Shown here: positions 50,759-59,416 of the stretch, in pieces
Position numbering within the stretch: the stretch's first letter is position 1
How the letters are laid out: each line of letters opens with the position of its first letter
From: Variovorax ginsengisoli
Lineage (GTDB): Bacteria; Pseudomonadota; Gammaproteobacteria; Burkholderiales; Burkholderiaceae_C
DNA length: 64,000 nt
Reading direction: 5' to 3'
Assembly: GCF_030811835.1 (NCBI RefSeq)
Contig: NZ_JAUSRO010000015.1
Coordinates: forward strand, 1-64,000
Notes under the pieces: model-generated
The model's database searches: none
The model's input: only the letters and a program-made list of their open reading frames with translations
Told to the model about the DNA's origin: nothing
Made by a program: the position numbers and the translations under genes

Positions 50759-52021
50759 ATGGTCAGTACGCTTCAGGAAGAAAAGATCACCAAAGATATA
50801 TTGCCACCGGAGCCGGGCCTCACCGCTGAGGAGTTGGTTGCGCGCGCGGTGGCAATGCGCGGCGCATTGCGCGATGGACAGGCCGCAGCAGAAGAACGGG
50901 GGACGTACTCTCCGGAAATGCATGCGGCCTTTGAAAAAGCTGGTTTCTATCGGACCTTGCAGCCGCGCCGCTATGGCGGGTACGAGTTCGGTGTGCCGGT
51001 CTTCTCGCAGATGGTGATGGAGGTTGCACGTGGCTGTCCGGGAAGCGCCTGGTGCTTGTGCCTGGCATCCGGGCATTCGCTCAACGTGGCTCAGCTGTTC
51101 GGTGAGCGCGCGCAGGCTGCGGCCTTTGGTCCGGAGGGGAACTTTGCGGCAGCGGCGCGTGCGATTCCGTCGGGGACCGCGACCCGTGCTGACGGCGGTT
51201 GGCGCCTGGAAGGTACCTGGGACTATTGTTCCGGCGTACCCTATTCGACGCACGTCATGGTTGGCGTGCGGATCGTCGATGAAGGCGCCCCGCCGCGGCC
51301 CGCGGTAGCGCTGGTACCGCGTGACCAATGGACGATGCTGGACAACTGGGGCGGCTTCATCGGCATGCGCGCCAGCGGTTCCAACAGCGTGCAGATGCAA
51401 GGTGCCTGGATTCCGGACTACTACCTGGTGAGGGAGGACTTTTTTGCGCCGGACATCTCCCAGGGGACGGAAGGTGCGCGATTGCATGGCAACCCCATGT
51501 ATGCGGGTGGCACGCTCGGATTCTTCCAGACCGAGATCAGCTCGATCATCGTGGGATTGGGGTATGCGGCACTGGATGAGTACGAGAGCATCGTGACCGT
51601 GCGCAAGGCCTTCGGTCCCAACGCCGCGCTTCAGTCCCAGACGCCCGATTACCAGCGCCCCTACGGGATTGCGCTCGGCAAGCTGGAAGCCGCGCGTCAC
51701 GCGGTGCTCGGTGCGGCGCAGGAATACATGGATCTTGCGCGCCTGTCCATGGAAGGAAAACGCACCTACCTGCGTTCGGACGACATGCGTCTCCAGGCGG
51801 GGATGCAGCAGGCGGCGCAACTGTCCTTCGACGCGGTCGACATGCTGTATCGCGCGGCCGCGACCAGTGCGTCAGCGAAGAACGGGACACGGATGCAACG
51901 CTATTTCCGCGATATCTCGATGGCACGCACCAATCCAGGATTGCAATTCGAACTGAAGGCCGCGGATCTGGCCAAGCAGCTGTTCGCGGAACATGAGCAA
52001 TCCCAGGCGGGTAAGCAGTGA
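50759..52021 (+). CDS. Acyl-CoA-dehydrogenase-fold flavin monooxygenase, oxygenase component 1
   Basis: This 420-residue protein has the group D flavin monooxygenase fold (HsaA/HpaB/DszC-like) rather than that of a true acyl-CoA dehydrogenase. The middle contains EGTWDYCSGVPYSTHVMVGV, a typical beta-domain motif (GxWxxxSG), and the end RYFRDISMARTNPGLQFELK holds the flavin-binding C-terminal helix. No acyl-CoA base is evident. It would use reduced flavin from the reductase at 48987 to hydroxylate an aromatic. AGGAG precedes the ATG at 50759. It is paralogous to the next gene. Confidence 0.87.
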   Translation: MVSTLQEEKITKDILPPEPGLTAEELVARAVAMRGALRDGQAAAEERGTYSPEMHAAFEKAGFYRTLQPRRYGGYEFGVPVFSQMVMEVARGCPGSAWCLCLASGHSLNVAQLFGERAQAAAFGPEGNFAAAARAIPSGTATRADGGWRLEGTWDYCSGVPYSTHVMVGVRIVDEGAPPRPAVALVPRDQWTMLDNWGGFIGMRASGSNSVQMQGAWIPDYYLVREDFFAPDISQGTEGARLHGNPMYAGGTLGFFQTEISSIIVGLGYAALDEYESIVTVRKAFGPNAALQSQTPDYQRPYGIALGKLEAARHAVLGAAQEYMDLARLSMEGKRTYLRSDDMRLQAGMQQAAQLSFDAVDMLYRAAATSASAKNGTRMQRYFRDISMARTNPGLQFELKAADLAKQLFAEHEQSQAGKQ

Positions 52022-53274
52022 TGATCAATGCAGAGCAAGCCAGCGGTCGGCAGAGATTGCAAGCGGCATCGGCAGTCGCCGGTGTAATCCCGATTCCCGA
52101 GGCCCATCTCACGCCGCAGGAAATGATCCGTCGTGCGACGGCGATGCGGCAGACGCTGCGTGATCGTCAGGCAGCCACCGAGGCCGCAGGCCGCATCCTG
52201 GCGGAGACCAACGACGAATTTGTCAAGGCGGGTTTCTATCGCGTGGTACAGCCGCGCCGATTCGGAGGCTACGAGTTCGATCTGCCGACCTATGTCAATG
52301 TGATGAGCGAAGTGTCACGCGGCTGCCCTTCGAGTGGCTGGGTACTCGCCTTGACGTCAGGGCACCCGATCATCCTGGCGGATCATCCCGAGCAAGCTCA
52401 GATCGAGGCTTACGGGAGCGACGGCGAGTATCGGTGCCCGTCTCTGGGGGCGCCTGTGCCCCTGCAACGTGCGCCGGGCGGTTATGTGGTGTCCGGGTTC
52501 TGGGACTATGCCTCCGGCTGCGACGTGGCGACGCACGTCATGGTGAGCGGGCTGATTCCTCAGGAGAGCGGGGCGCCCAAGCCGGTGCTCATGCTGGTCG
52601 ATCGCAAGGACTACACGATCATCGACAACTGGAAGATGCTCGGCATGCAGGGCACCGGCTCACGCCGCGTGGCCATCGAGAACCTGTTCGTTCCCGAGCA
52701 CCGAGTCGCACCGATCGCGATGTGGGTGGGGTCCGACGGCGTGAAGGTGCATCCCAACCCGATGTACAACGGACGCAAGGCGGGCTTCTTCATGATCGAA
52801 GGCGGCGCCGTGTTGATGGGGTCGGCGCGCGGCATGCTCGATCTGTATGACGAGCTGCTTCGGAACAAGCCGATGCGCTTCGCGCCGAAGACGAAGCTCA
52901 TGGAACACCACGAGTTCCAGCACTACTTCGGCGTGGCACAGGCGCTGCTGGACAACGCTGATGCGGCGCTTCTCCGAGCGGCACAGGACTACATGGCTGC
53001 CTGCACGGCGCAGACGGAGCGCGGTGTCGACTTCTCCGAGGAAGAAGACCGGCGCATTTTCCTGATGGTTCAGCAGGCCACGCGTCTCGCGTTCGAGGCG
53101 GTGGACCGCATCTTCACGACGGCCGGCACCCAGACAGGGCAGAGCGCATCGATGCTCGGGCGCTACTACCGTGACATCTCGGTGCAGCGCACGCACTTCA
53201 CCCAGCAGATGGACCGGACCGCCGTGAACTTTGCGCGCCTGCACTTCGGTTTCGCGCCGTTGTCGCCGTTCTGA
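52021..53274 (+). CDS. Acyl-CoA-dehydrogenase-fold flavin monooxygenase, oxygenase component 2
   Basis: This 417-residue paralogue of the preceding protein shares KAGFYRVVQPRRFGGYEFDL near the N-terminus, SGFWDYASGCDVATHVMVSG in the middle and RYYRDISVQRTHFTQQMDRT at the end. Its ATG overlaps the preceding stop (TGATG). The pair may form a heteromer or act on successive intermediates. The N-terminal extension (residues 1-35) differs from component 1. Expressed from promoter D. Confidence 0.87.
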   Translation: MINAEQASGRQRLQAASAVAGVIPIPEAHLTPQEMIRRATAMRQTLRDRQAATEAAGRILAETNDEFVKAGFYRVVQPRRFGGYEFDLPTYVNVMSEVSRGCPSSGWVLALTSGHPIILADHPEQAQIEAYGSDGEYRCPSLGAPVPLQRAPGGYVVSGFWDYASGCDVATHVMVSGLIPQESGAPKPVLMLVDRKDYTIIDNWKMLGMQGTGSRRVAIENLFVPEHRVAPIAMWVGSDGVKVHPNPMYNGRKAGFFMIEGGAVLMGSARGMLDLYDELLRNKPMRFAPKTKLMEHHEFQHYFGVAQALLDNADAALLRAAQDYMAACTAQTERGVDFSEEEDRRIFLMVQQATRLAFEAVDRIFTTAGTQTGQSASMLGRYYRDISVQRTHFTQQMDRTAVNFARLHFGFAPLSPF

Positions 53275-54035
53275 TGAGAGTGGCCATGTCCTCCAAAGAG
53301 GCGCTCTCTCGCATCCGGGAAGATTTCGAACGTCGGCGAGGGTACTGGAACAGCGAATGGGAACGGCTGCTGCACATCAACCCGTCGTATGTCCAGGCAT
53401 ATCTGGAGCTCTCTGCTTATACGGCTGAGCGCGGCGGCCTGTCGCCCAAGACGCGCGAGTTGATCTACGTGGCGACCAACTGTTCGCCCACGCATTTCTT
53501 CGAGCGCGGCGTGCGGCAGCATGCGCGGTTTGCCCGGGAATTCGGAGCCTCGCTCGAGGAACTGATCGCGGTGGCCATGGTTGTCAGCACCGTCGGCATC
53601 CAGACCTATCTGCTCGGGGCCGCTGCGCTTGAGGAACTTGTGCCGGGAGCCCTGACTTCCAGCGATCACAAGGCCTATGCGAAGACGGTCCGTCAGAAGC
53701 ATCTGCAGCTGCTCGGTGCAGCGCTGCCGGAGGTCGAGGCAGCCATCAGCGTGGATCCTGTCTTCTACGACGTGTGGCTGGACTTTGCCTCGGCATCTGT
53801 TGGTGCAGAAGGTCCGCTCTCACGCAAGGACAGCCATCTCATCGCCTTGGCCGCCTACGCGATGTGCACGCAGCTCTCGGGCCCCGGCGTGCGACAGCAC
53901 ATGCGCGCGGCGCTCGACAGCGGTGCCACCCCCAACGAGATCATGGACGTATGCAAGCTGATCACGAGCATGGGCGTGCACGCTGTCGTGTTGCCCGTGC
54001 CGGTGATCATTGACGAGTGGGAGAAGCAGTCTTGA
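53274..54035 (+). CDS. CMD-family protein 2 (two CMD domains)
   Basis: This 253-residue protein carries two CMD-like repeats: LSPKTRELIYVATNCSPTHF, then FERGVRQHARFAREFGAS, and LSRKDSHLIALAAYAMCTQL, then SGPGVRQHMRAALDSGAT. Each has one cysteine and the RQH histidine but no CxxC pair. Double-domain members are seen in aromatic pathways; the reaction is not known. It overlaps the preceding stop by one base and the next start by four. An internal ATG at 53286 is an alternative start. Confidence 0.83.
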   Translation: MRVAMSSKEALSRIREDFERRRGYWNSEWERLLHINPSYVQAYLELSAYTAERGGLSPKTRELIYVATNCSPTHFFERGVRQHARFAREFGASLEELIAVAMVVSTVGIQTYLLGAAALEELVPGALTSSDHKAYAKTVRQKHLQLLGAALPEVEAAISVDPVFYDVWLDFASASVGAEGPLSRKDSHLIALAAYAMCTQLSGPGVRQHMRAALDSGATPNEIMDVCKLITSMGVHAVVLPVPVIIDEWEKQS

Positions 54036-54742
54036 GCACAACACCTCTTCGCTATGACGCCGACGGCCTCACCTTCTGCGGTCAGCTGGCATGTCCCGAT
54101 GGGCAAGGCAAGGTTCCCGGCATCCTGGTGTTTCCGGAAGCCCCCGGGGTCGGGCCACATGTCATACGGCGCGCTGCTGCCCTGGCGCAGTTGAACTACG
54201 TTGCACTCGCGGCGGACGTGAATGGGGAGGGCATGGTCTACGAGGACCCGAAGACCATGCTCGAGAGCATCGGCCTGTTGAAAAGCCAACCTGAGCGCTT
54301 GTACCGGCGGCTGCAGGCGGGGCTGCAAGCACTGGCCGACGCGCCTCAGGTGGATCCCGACCGGCTCGCGGTGATCGGCTACTGCTTCGGTGGTTGGTGC
54401 GCGTTGGAACTCGCGCGCACCGGCGCAGCGCTTCGTGGCGTCGCGGTCTTCCATGGCGCCTTGAATTCGCCACAGGAAGGCAGCGCGAGCCAGATCCGAG
54501 GAAAGCTGTTGGTCTGCACCGGCGCGGCCGACCCCCTGGTGCCCCTCGAGCAGGTGACAGGGTTCAGCGAGGAAATGTCGGCTGCCGGGATCGATTGGCA
54601 AGTCCACCTGTACGGCGGCACCGGCCACGGTTTCACCAGCCCCGAAGCAGGTAGCAATCCACGTCCGGGCTTCGGCTACTCGCCATCGTCCGATCGCCGC
54701 TCATGGGCGGAACTGCGCCAGTTTCTTACTGAGATCTTTTGA
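54032..54742 (+). CDS. Dienelactone hydrolase-family protein
   Basis: This 236-residue alpha/beta hydrolase has a full catalytic triad: Cys118 in VIGYCFGGWCALE, Asp167 in CTGAADPLVPLE and His199 in YGGTGHGFTSPE. A cysteine nucleophile is the mark of dienelactone hydrolases, which open dienelactones to maleylacetate. The start is taken as TTG 54032 (TTGA overlap, GGAG upstream); GTG 54017 is possible. Its presence suggests a lactone intermediate, or it may hydrolyse another ester made by the monooxygenases. Confidence 0.88.
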   Translation: MSTTPLRYDADGLTFCGQLACPDGQGKVPGILVFPEAPGVGPHVIRRAAALAQLNYVALAADVNGEGMVYEDPKTMLESIGLLKSQPERLYRRLQAGLQALADAPQVDPDRLAVIGYCFGGWCALELARTGAALRGVAVFHGALNSPQEGSASQIRGKLLVCTGAADPLVPLEQVTGFSEEMSAAGIDWQVHLYGGTGHGFTSPEAGSNPRPGFGYSPSSDRRSWAELRQFLTEIF

Positions 54743-54754
54743 CATCGGAATTGA

Positions 54755-55588
54755 ATGATGGAATTCGAGAACAAGACAGTCCTCATCACCGGGGCCGCAA
54801 CCGGCATCGGCCGTGCAACCGCCAGGGAACTGGCCCGGCTGGGAAGCCGTATCGTCATCGCGGATCTCAACGGTGAGAAGGCCGAGGAGGCAGCGTCGTC
54901 GATTCGAGCCGATGGCGGCGAAGCGATGGGCATGCACTGCGACGTCACACGCGACGACGATGTCGCGGCATTGATCGAAGTGGTCGTTGCAAAGTACGGT
55001 CACGTCGACGTGCTCATCAACAATGCCTCGATGCCGCCGATCGCCGGAAAGATCGAAGACATTCCGTTCGAGGCGTGGGAGACCGCACTGCAAGTGAACG
55101 TGCTTGGCTATGTGCGCATGATCCGCGCGGTCCTCCCAGCGATGATGGAGCGCGGCAGTGGTTACCTGGTCAACACCGCGTCTTCGCTTGCCATTCTTCC
55201 GGATCCCCCCACGCGCTTTCAGATTCCCTATACGACGACCAAGGGCGCGCAACTCGGGATGGGTTACGGCATGGCGCACGCGCTGCGTCCACATGGCGTG
55301 CGGGTGTCGGTCTTCTGCCCCAGCATCACCGCCACGTCGGACCGCCCCGGCGGCCAAAGCCTGACTACGTCGGGCACGGCGATACCGAGCATCGCGGAGT
55401 TCCTTGAAGGCGTCGACCCTCGGCGCGGCAAACCTGCCACCGCGGAATTTGCGGCTTCCGTGTTGATCGAGGGCCTGCGTCAGGAGAAGTTCCTGATCAG
55501 TTCGCAGGTGGGCTACGAGGAACAGATCGTGGAGTTCGCACAAGCTGGCCTTGACCCTCTCGCATTGATCACTGGTGGGAGTGTTTGA
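54755..55588 (+). CDS. Short-chain dehydrogenase/reductase
   Basis: This 277-residue SDR has the cofactor motif TGAATGIGRATARELA and the NNAS motif in VDVLINNASMPP. The active site is Ser143/144, Tyr159 and Lys163 (PYTTTKGAQ). DLNGEKAEEAA places an aspartate at the end of beta-2, which favours NAD+ over NADP+. It begins 12 bases after the dienelactone hydrolase gene; ATG at 54758 is an equally good start. It would oxidise an alcohol or reduce a ketone of the pathway. Confidence 0.9.
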   Translation: MMEFENKTVLITGAATGIGRATARELARLGSRIVIADLNGEKAEEAASSIRADGGEAMGMHCDVTRDDDVAALIEVVVAKYGHVDVLINNASMPPIAGKIEDIPFEAWETALQVNVLGYVRMIRAVLPAMMERGSGYLVNTASSLAILPDPPTRFQIPYTTTKGAQLGMGYGMAHALRPHGVRVSVFCPSITATSDRPGGQSLTTSGTAIPSIAEFLEGVDPRRGKPATAEFAASVLIEGLRQEKFLISSQVGYEEQIVEFAQAGLDPLALITGGSV

Positions 55589-55590
55589 TC

Positions 55591-56166
55591 ATGGCACGCG
55601 TACGCTATCTCGACAAAGAGGACCTGGCGCCGGAGTATCAGGACATGCCGCGCATGAAATCCAACATCACGCGCGCTCTTGCCAACAGCCCACGGGGCGC
55701 CCGGCACAAGGCCGGCCTGGGGATGTATCTTCGGCACGAAAGCAAGCTCAATCCGCGCTTGCGGGAACTGGCGATCCTGCAGGTGGGATACACGACGGGC
55801 AGCGCGTACGAATACGCTCACCATGTCGATGTCGCGCTGTCATTCGGCGTCAGCGAGGCGGACATTCGGGCCATTGCCGCCGACAGCGCCGGGGAGGACT
55901 CATCACTGGAGCCGCTCGCGCGCGCTGTTCTGCGTGCGGCACGTGAGTTGACGCAGCGGTTGAGCTTGAGCGACGAGACCTTCGCCATCCTGAACGAGGC
56001 GCTCGATGCCGAATCGCTCATCGACCTTCTGATCGCCATCGGCGAATACAACGGCATGGTTCGGATCATGGCGGCGCTCCAGGTGGATCTGGAGCCAGAA
56101 TTTTCAACTTATCTGGAGCGGTTTCCGCTTCCCGTCCGTGCGATCGACGCGCGGAATTCCTTGTAG
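55591..56166 (+). CDS. CMD-family protein 3
   Basis: This 191-residue all-helical protein contains LNPRLRELAILQVGYTTGSA, then YEYAHHVDVALSFGVSEADI, as in the 4-carboxymuconolactone decarboxylase superfamily. The YEYAHH motif supplies histidines, and there is no CxxC pair. It begins two bases after the SDR stop and ends three bases before the VOC gene. It is the third member of this family in the island and differs from the other two in length and motif. Confidence 0.83.
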   Translation: MARVRYLDKEDLAPEYQDMPRMKSNITRALANSPRGARHKAGLGMYLRHESKLNPRLRELAILQVGYTTGSAYEYAHHVDVALSFGVSEADIRAIAADSAGEDSSLEPLARAVLRAARELTQRLSLSDETFAILNEALDAESLIDLLIAIGEYNGMVRIMAALQVDLEPEFSTYLERFPLPVRAIDARNSL

Positions 56167-56169
56167 AGG

Positions 56170-56712
56170 ATGACGACCATGGATTTGGGACATGTGGGTG
56201 TTCATGTGCGGGATTTCGAAGCCATGCTTGGCTTCTATCAGCGCGTTTTCGGCTTTGTCATCAGCGACATCAAGCGCGGCGAGGATCGTTCGATCGCATT
56301 CCTGACCTCGCAGCCTGAGATCCATCACCAGTTCGTGCTCGCCAGCGGGCGCGATCCCGAGGATCGCTCGCGCGTCATCAATCAGATCTCCTTTCGCGTG
56401 TCGAGCCTCGCTGAGTTGAAGCGCGTGGGCGCCGCCATCAAAGTGGAGCCGGTTGAGGAGGTCGACATCATTACCCATGGCACTGCTTGGGCGATCTACT
56501 TCCGCGACCCGGAAGGCAATCGGATGGAGGCCTTTGTCGACACGCCGTGGTACATCGACCAGCCCTTTCGCGCACCCATCGATCTGGAGCAATCCGAAGA
56601 CGCTTTGCGCCGCGACACCGAGGCCCTGTGCCGAGCGCGGCCCGGCTTTCAGCGCATCGAGGACTATCAGCGCAAACTTGCAGCCCGCTTCGAGTCGGCG
56701 AAGGCCACGTGA
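56170..56712 (+). CDS. VOC-family protein (extradiol dioxygenase/glyoxalase fold)
   Basis: This 180-residue protein has paired beta-alpha-beta modules: MDLGHVGVHVRDFEAMLGFY, then QRVFGFVISDIKRGEDRSIA, and a second module ending ITHGTAWAIYFRDPEGNRME. One histidine (GHVGVHV) and the C-terminal glutamate (RMEAFV) are in place as metal ligands, but the second histidine of type I extradiol dioxygenases reads INQISFRV. It may therefore be an isomerase, epimerase or an atypical dioxygenase. AGG precedes the ATG. Cotranscribed with the FAD hydroxylase. Confidence 0.82.
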   Translation: MTTMDLGHVGVHVRDFEAMLGFYQRVFGFVISDIKRGEDRSIAFLTSQPEIHHQFVLASGRDPEDRSRVINQISFRVSSLAELKRVGAAIKVEPVEEVDIITHGTAWAIYFRDPEGNRMEAFVDTPWYIDQPFRAPIDLEQSEDALRRDTEALCRARPGFQRIEDYQRKLAARFESAKAT

Positions 56713-56714
56713 CC

Positions 56715-58196
56715 ATGTCCCGGTTGAATGTCGATGTCGCCATCGTGGGCTATGGCCCTGTTGGAGCGATGCTTGCCAATCTATTGGGCGTCGCGGGCTT
56801 GTCTGTGGCTGTCATCGAGCGCCATACCGACCCCTACAGCTTGCCGCGAGCGACCCACATCGATGGCGAGGCGATGCGGGTCTTGCAAACAGCAGGGCTC
56901 GCTCAAGACGTGGCTGCGACATTGGGCGTGCATCCACGGATGCAGTTCATCAATGCGCAAGGGCGCCTGCTGATCGACTGGACTCGTTCCACGCAGCCAG
57001 GGCCCACTGGTTGGCGAGACAGCAATCGTTTTCATCAGCCAGAGCTTGAGATGATCCTGCGCAGTGGCGTGGGGCGCTTTCCAGGGCATGTGGTGCTCGC
57101 AGGTTGTGAGCTCAATGGGCTCCGTGAGGACGAGGACCAGGTCGTCGCTGGCTACACCCGAACGGCAGACGGCACAAGTGGCGAAGTGCATGCGCGCTAT
57201 GTCGTGGGCTGCGACGGTGCGAATTCACGTGTTCGCGCCTTGATGGGCTCTGCTGTGGAGGTGCTCGCAGACCCGGCGCAGTGGCTGGTGGTGGATGCGC
57301 TGCTCACCGAACCGGTGCCTTCGCTGCCATCGGGGACCGTGCAGTATTGCGACCCCGCGCGGCCCATCACCAGCATTGAATGTGTGGGTGGCCGGCACCG
57401 CTGGGAAATCAAGCTGATGCCCGGCGATGACGCCGCGACCTTCGCCGAGCCGGACAACGTATGGCCGAAACTCAAGCGGTGGCTGACACCGCAGCAGGCG
57501 CGTATCGAGCGATCTGTCGTCTATACCTTTCGCGCTGCGCTCGCCGAGTGCTGGCGCCGTGGTCGCCTTCTTCTTGCTGGTGACGCTGCGCACCAGACGC
57601 CGCCGTTTCTCGGACAGGGGTTGTGCGCGGGCGTTCGCGATGCTGCCAATCTTGCGTGGAAGCTTCAGTGGGTCCTCAAAGGGCGCGCGCCGCAGTCGCT
57701 TCTCGATAGCTACCAGCAAGAGCAAGCGCCTCATGTGCGTGCCTTCATTCATGAAGCGCTTCGCATCGGCCAGATTATTCAAGTCACCGATCCGCACGCT
57801 GCAGCCTTGCGTGACCAGGAACTTGTCGAGCGTCCGCAGATGTTGACATCGATCCGCCCCAGCCTCGGCGCGGGTCTGCATGCGGGCTTGCCTGCGCCGG
57901 CGGGGACACTTTCACAACAACCGGCGCTGGCCAATGGTCGTCGCATGGACGACGTGGCAGGCCTGCGCTTCGTGATCCTCGGTTCGCGCGAGATCCTCGA
58001 TGGCGTATCGCCAGCAACACGCGAGATCTGGCAGCGCGCTGACGCCTTGATCCTGGCCGACGAGGGCGCGGCCTACCTGGCGCAGCTGGGGTACCCATGC
58101 GTGATCGTTCGCCCTGATCGCTACATCCTGGCCGCGGCCCACAGCGCCGCAGAGCTGGATGCCGCGAGTGCATTGATTCCTTCCGCCCGAGATTGA
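56715..58196 (+). CDS. FAD-dependent aromatic hydroxylase (MhpA-like)
   Basis: This 493-residue single-component monooxygenase has the FAD fingerprint VDVAIVGYGPVGAMLANLLG, the DG motif RYVVGCDGANSRVRALMG and the GD motif LLLAGDAAHQTPPFLGQGL. Length and motif order match 3-(3-hydroxyphenyl)propionate hydroxylase MhpA. It would use NAD(P)H and oxygen to hydroxylate a phenolic ring. The MhpR-like regulators fit this. A GTG at 56709 overlapping the previous stop is an alternative start. Confidence 0.9.
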   Translation: MSRLNVDVAIVGYGPVGAMLANLLGVAGLSVAVIERHTDPYSLPRATHIDGEAMRVLQTAGLAQDVAATLGVHPRMQFINAQGRLLIDWTRSTQPGPTGWRDSNRFHQPELEMILRSGVGRFPGHVVLAGCELNGLREDEDQVVAGYTRTADGTSGEVHARYVVGCDGANSRVRALMGSAVEVLADPAQWLVVDALLTEPVPSLPSGTVQYCDPARPITSIECVGGRHRWEIKLMPGDDAATFAEPDNVWPKLKRWLTPQQARIERSVVYTFRAALAECWRRGRLLLAGDAAHQTPPFLGQGLCAGVRDAANLAWKLQWVLKGRAPQSLLDSYQQEQAPHVRAFIHEALRIGQIIQVTDPHAAALRDQELVERPQMLTSIRPSLGAGLHAGLPAPAGTLSQQPALANGRRMDDVAGLRFVILGSREILDGVSPATREIWQRADALILADEGAAYLAQLGYPCVIVRPDRYILAAAHSAAELDAASALIPSARD

Positions 58197-58207
58197 CTGG
58201 AGACCCT

Positions 58208-58963
58208 ATGAGCGTGCCACCTGTGACGATGTCGAGTGCCCATTCCCGAGGAGGCGGCTACGGCTGGCGCATGCGACTGGGCATGTTGCTGCCGTCCAGC
58301 AATCCGGTGGGGGAGCCGGAAGTCGCCGCCATGTTGCCGCCAGGCATTTCGCTGCATACGACGCGGTTGAAACTGGCGGGCAGCAGCGCCGAGGAACTTC
58401 TCGCGATGACAGAAAAGGTCGAAGAGGGCGCAAGCCTTCTTGCTGACGCTGGCGTCGACCTGATCGCCTTCAACTGCACGGCCGTGTCCACTTTCGACGA
58501 GGCCATGGCCGAAAACATCCGGTTGCGCATCAGTGCTGCAAGCGGGGTGCCTGCCATCAGTACGGCCGACGGCATCCTGGCGGGCCTCAAGGCATTGGGC
58601 GCCAAGCGTGTTGTGCTTGTGACGCCCTACATCGACGCCGTCAACGAGCGGGAAATCGTATTCCTTGCGCGCCATGGCATCGAGGTCCTGAGCCACAGCG
58701 GACGTGGACTTGCCGAGGGGCAGGGCATGGCCTCTGTGGAGCCGGGAGAATGGTACCGGCGCGCAATAGGGTTACAGAACGAGCACGCCGACGCGTACTT
58801 CTTGAGCTGCACGGCCATACGGGTGCTGCCCGTCATCGAAGCGCTCGAGCGGGATCTACGCAAGCCGGTGCTGACCAGCAATCAAGCCCTCGTATGGCAT
58901 GCGTTGCGGACTTCCGGTTTTCGTGACGCCGCACCGGGATTGGGCAGGCTGTTTCAGTTCTAG
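58208..58963 (+). CDS. Maleate isomerase/Asp-Glu racemase-superfamily protein
   Basis: This 251-residue protein has the two catalytic cysteines of the maleate cis-trans isomerase/arylmalonate decarboxylase group: Cys90 in LIAFNCTAVSTFD and Cys201 in YFLSCTAIRVLPVIE. The N-terminal segment RMRLGMLLPSSNPVGEPEVA is typical of maleate isomerases. If it isomerises maleate to fumarate, it would connect the island to the TCA cycle. GGAG lies five bases before the ATG. It is the last gene of the promoter D operon. Confidence 0.87.
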   Translation: MSVPPVTMSSAHSRGGGYGWRMRLGMLLPSSNPVGEPEVAAMLPPGISLHTTRLKLAGSSAEELLAMTEKVEEGASLLADAGVDLIAFNCTAVSTFDEAMAENIRLRISAASGVPAISTADGILAGLKALGAKRVVLVTPYIDAVNEREIVFLARHGIEVLSHSGRGLAEGQGMASVEPGEWYRRAIGLQNEHADAYFLSCTAIRVLPVIEALERDLRKPVLTSNQALVWHALRTSGFRDAAPGLGRLFQF

Positions 58964-59020
58964 TTCCACGTACACCACGCGCTCTCGGGCTGCCTCTGGC
59001 CGCCACACGCGGTTCCAGCC

Positions 59021-59416
59021 TCAGTCCGGCAGCACCGCCGTGACTTCAATCTCCACCTTGGCCCGTGTCTCCACGAGCGCAGCCACCTGCACGCAGGTCA
59101 TTGCCGGGAAGTTGCGGCCCATCGCATCGCGGTACACCGGGCCCAGTTCGGCCAGCCGTGCGTTGTATTCGTCGCGGTCGGTGATGTACCAGGTCATGCG
59201 CACCATGTGCTCGGGGCCGGCGCCGGCCTCGCGCAGCACCTCGACGATGTTGCGCAATGCCTGGCCGGTCTGGGCGATGAAGTCGTCGGTCTCGAACTGC
59301 TGCTGCGCGTTCCAGCCGATCTGCCCGCCCACGAAGATCTGGGTGCCGCGTGCGGCGATACCGTTGGCGTAGCCTTTGGGCGGCAGCCAGCCGGGCGGTT
59401 GCAAGAGCTTGTTCAT
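59021..59416 (-). CDS. RidA-family protein (enamine/imine deaminase)
   Basis: This 131-residue protein belongs to the RidA/YjgF family: YANGIAARGTQIFVGGQIGW, GQALRNIVEVLREAGAGPEH and the C-terminal VQVAALVETRAKVEIEVTAV. The conserved arginine that holds the carboxylate of the imine appears in the ETRAKVEIE region. It would hydrolyse reactive enamines or imines. This suits the last gene of an operon thought to process an aminated ring such as 2-aminobenzoyl-CoA. Its ATG overlaps the ligase stop by four bases. Confidence 0.9.
   Translation of the reverse strand: MNKLLQPPGWLPPKGYANGIAARGTQIFVGGQIGWNAQQQFETDDFIAQTGQALRNIVEVLREAGAGPEHMVRMTWYITDRDEYNARLAELGPVYRDAMGRNFPAMTCVQVAALVETRAKVEIEVTAVLPD

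Noticed and set aside
54017-54031. GTG 54017 as the start of the dienelactone hydrolase
   Set aside because: It would overlap the ribosome site GGAG; the TTG at 54032 gives the common four-base overlap. The choice remains uncertain.
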